In this document: one piece after another, positions 62,730 to 64,000 of the stretch
How positions within the stretch are numbered: the first letter of the stretch is position 1
Layout of the letters: each line of letters starts with the position of its first letter
Assembly (NCBI GenBank): GCA_034044135.1
Contig: CP139021.1
Location: forward strand, 7,168,001-7,232,000
Direction: 5' to 3'
DNA: 64,000 nt
DNA from: Flammeovirgaceae bacterium SG7u.111
GTDB lineage: Bacteria; Bacteroidota; Bacteroidia; Cytophagales; Flammeovirgaceae
Notes under the pieces: model-generated
The model's database searches: none
Seen by the model: the letters and a program-made list of their open reading frames with translations, nothing else
Told to the model about the DNA's origin: nothing
Position numbers and translations under genes: made by a program

Positions 62730-63242
62730 ATGATGAAAATTAGCAGAACTTTTATCATAGTACTTGCTATCCAACTTGCATTTGTTGGATGTGATAACCG
62801 CAAGTCTGGAAGTAGCGAACAAGTAGCAGCTCCTACAACCGAAGAGGCGGCTTCTTCCTCAGAGACAAATTCAGGCGAAGCAGCAGCTTTAGCTGAGTTT
62901 TCTTTTGAAGAAAAAAGTCATGATTTCGGTACGCTAAACGCAGGAGACGTGGTAACTCACGTATTCAAGTTTACCAATAGCGGTGAAGCTCCTATGCTTA
63001 TTCAAGATATTAGGACGACATGTGGATGTACCACGCCTGAATACACCAAAGAGCCAATTGGCCCTGGTGAAACTGGTGAGATCACGGTGCAGTTCAATAG
63101 TAAAGGAAAAGCTGGGGTACAGAATAAGAACATCACTATTTTTGCCAACACAAAAAATGGATCGGATGTGATAAGTATCCAGTGTGTGGTGAACCAAGTA
63201 CAAGAAGTAAAAGGTCCTTATAAAGACCAGCCTGCTTCATAG
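62730..63242 (+). CDS. DUF1573 lipoprotein
   Basis: 170 residues from ATG at 62730 (62733 is equally possible). Signal KISRTFIIVLAIQLAFVGC with lipobox FVGC, then a Ser/Glu-rich linker. The DUF1573 domain has HDFGTLNAGDVVTHVFKFTNSGEAPMLIQDIRTTCGCTTPEYTKEPIGPGETGEITVQFNSKGKAG, an immunoglobulin-like fold with the conserved TTCGCT. Very common in Bacteroidota and placed here, as usual, between nusB and yajC. An in-frame TTG upstream at 62691 is rejected because it hides the signal. Role unknown. Confidence 0.9.
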   Translation: MMKISRTFIIVLAIQLAFVGCDNRKSGSSEQVAAPTTEEAASSSETNSGEAAALAEFSFEEKSHDFGTLNAGDVVTHVFKFTNSGEAPMLIQDIRTTCGCTTPEYTKEPIGPGETGEITVQFNSKGKAGVQNKNITIFANTKNGSDVISIQCVVNQVQEVKGPYKDQPAS

Positions 63243-63267
63243 AAGAGCAACTTTTTTATAATTTATA

Positions 63268-63594
63268 ATGTACAGCGAATTAAGTATGATACTATTACAG
63301 GCGGGCTTAAATCCGCAATTGATGAATGTTTTGTTCATCGGCGGAATGATCCTTATTTTTTACTTTTTTATGATAAGGCCTCAACAGCAAAAGCAAAAAA
63401 AGCAAAAAGAGTTTGCCAGCTCAGTGAAGAAAGGCGACGACGTGGTAACTATTGGGGGGATGTATGGAAAGATTGCATCTTCAGAAGGAGATACCGTTTT
63501 GTTAGAAGTTGATAGGGGGGTGAAAATAAGAATGGATAAAAGTTCTATCTCTTTCGAAAACACAGCTCTTTTAAAAAAGAAAAACGAATCGTAG
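63268..63594 (+). CDS. yajC: Preprotein translocase accessory subunit YajC
   Basis: 108 residues. One membrane helix (NVLFIGGMILIFYFFMIRP), the RPQQQKQKKQKE hinge and the KKGDDVVTIGGMYGKIASSEGDTVLLEVDRGVKIRMDKSSI domain are all typical of YajC. It associates with SecDF and SecYEG at the inner membrane. secDF is not in the window. The ATG at 63268 is used; an alternative ATG at 63286 would shorten the N-terminus. 25 bp after DUF1573. Confidence 0.95.
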   Translation: MYSELSMILLQAGLNPQLMNVLFIGGMILIFYFFMIRPQQQKQKKQKEFASSVKKGDDVVTIGGMYGKIASSEGDTVLLEVDRGVKIRMDKSSISFENTALLKKKNES

Positions 63595-63640
63595 AAATTT
63601 GAAAACGATTTTTCTCTAAACAGCATTTGATGCTTAACTT

Positions 63641-63686
63641 AAACTGAAAATTCTGATTTCTAAAATCTGGGTTTTCAGTTTTTTTA
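63641..63686 (+). terminator. Terminator after yajC
   Basis: Outer stem AAACTGAAAA / TTTTCAGTTT (63641-63650 with 63672-63681) with an inner stem GATTT/AAATC, followed by a T-run. Confidence 0.75.
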
Positions 63687-63768
63687 TTCCTTAAATTAAT
63701 ACCTATTATTCTATCTTATTTGTCATAAATAAGAATTGTCAATATTCTATTGGGAAGCATAGAAACAT

Positions 63769-64000
63769 ATGAAGGTCAAAGAATTTTTAAAGAAAATAAA
63801 GCTACCTGAAAATGAGCAGGTCAATCTGCCCAGTTTGAAAGGGGTGTTGGATTGGTCTAAGTACACTATTGAAAAAATGAAAGGCTGGGACTGGAAGGTA
63901 ATTTCCATTTGTTTCGGAACGGCTTTTACCTTTTGGATATTCAATGCACTCAACGATTCTCACACCGATGATGTTTCTATCCCTGTAGAATTACTTTATG
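63769..64000 (+). CDS. YbbR-like (CdaR family) protein, N-terminal part
   Basis: 3' partial at the window edge; 77 codons visible. MKVKEFLKKIKLPENEQVNL is followed by a membrane-anchor region (KVISICFGTAFTFWIFNAL) and the first residues of the YbbR repeat (DDVSIPVELLY). Position after yajC and upstream of what is normally coaE supports the assignment. YbbR proteins are accessory to diadenylate cyclase in Firmicutes; in Bacteroidota the role is not established. Confidence 0.75.
   Translation, partial: MKVKEFLKKIKLPENEQVNLPSLKGVLDWSKYTIEKMKGWDWKVISICFGTAFTFWIFNALNDSHTDDVSIPVELLY

Overview
This is a bacterial chromosomal segment from a member of the Bacteroidota, most likely a gliding, marine-type Cytophagales (inference). 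The support is a type IX secretion PorP/SprF protein beside a giant leucine-rich-repeat protein with a gliding-type C-terminal sorting domain, several families largely restricted to the phylum (DUF4175, DUF4846, a DUF6588-like barrel, long NusB, Big_5 lipoproteins starting C-A-x-V-x-P-P-P-G-G), promoters of the TAnnTTTG type, and AT-rich spacers. No rRNA, tRNA, CRISPR array or intact insertion sequence was found.

Layout. 0-7 kb: sucD, a 208-bp MITE-like element, an ArsA-type ATPase with an orphan MotA/TolQ-like channel protein, the tight lipA - cytochrome b5-like - hflX operon, a 48-residue DUF2256 gene and an EamA exporter. 7-12 kb: PorP/SprF and its partner LRR/Ig/CARDB surface protein. 12-25 kb: recJ, DUF4846 lipoprotein, DUF4625-like lipoprotein, MOSC protein, LysM/transglycosylase-like protein, GH3/beta-lactamase fusion, saccharopine dehydrogenase-like protein, hemW. 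25-31 kb: Na/Pi cotransporter and ileS. 31-36 kb: a sugar or sugar-acid utilisation island (MFS, Gfo/Idh/MocA, TIM-barrel isomerase, SDR). 36-39 kb: outer-membrane barrel and two paralogous lipoproteins. 39-47 kb: lspA, rluA-family gene, GT-C glycosyltransferase, FecR-like/CHASE2 pair, solute-binding lipoprotein. 47-54 kb: DUF4175, RsbW-like ATPase, ybeY, mnmG. 54-64 kb: Big_5 lipoprotein, a candidate replication origin, TPR protein, xth, AhpD-like protein, comF, and the nusB - ytxH - DUF1573 - yajC - ybbR cluster, cut by the window end.

The most notable features are: (1) the gene-free 56.06-56.55 kb spacer, which carries at least eight TTATNNACA DnaA-type boxes, three nine-mers in exact 10-bp phase, long inverted repeats and an AT-rich stretch, and is therefore a strong candidate for oriC; (2) two identical ParB-type parS palindromes just upstream of mnmG, about 4.4 kb from that origin; (3) an isoleucyl-tRNA synthetase whose class I HIGH motif reads G-I-H-H, the swapped signature associated with extreme mupirocin resistance; (4) a ybeY gene that is only continuous if a run of nine T is read as ten.

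Most operons are short. Convergent gene pairs are separated by clear hairpin terminators, one of which lies inside the 3' coding end of the opposing gene. Starts were moved from the longest possible reading frame to an internal ATG wherever a signal peptide, lipobox or family alignment demanded it; each case is noted.
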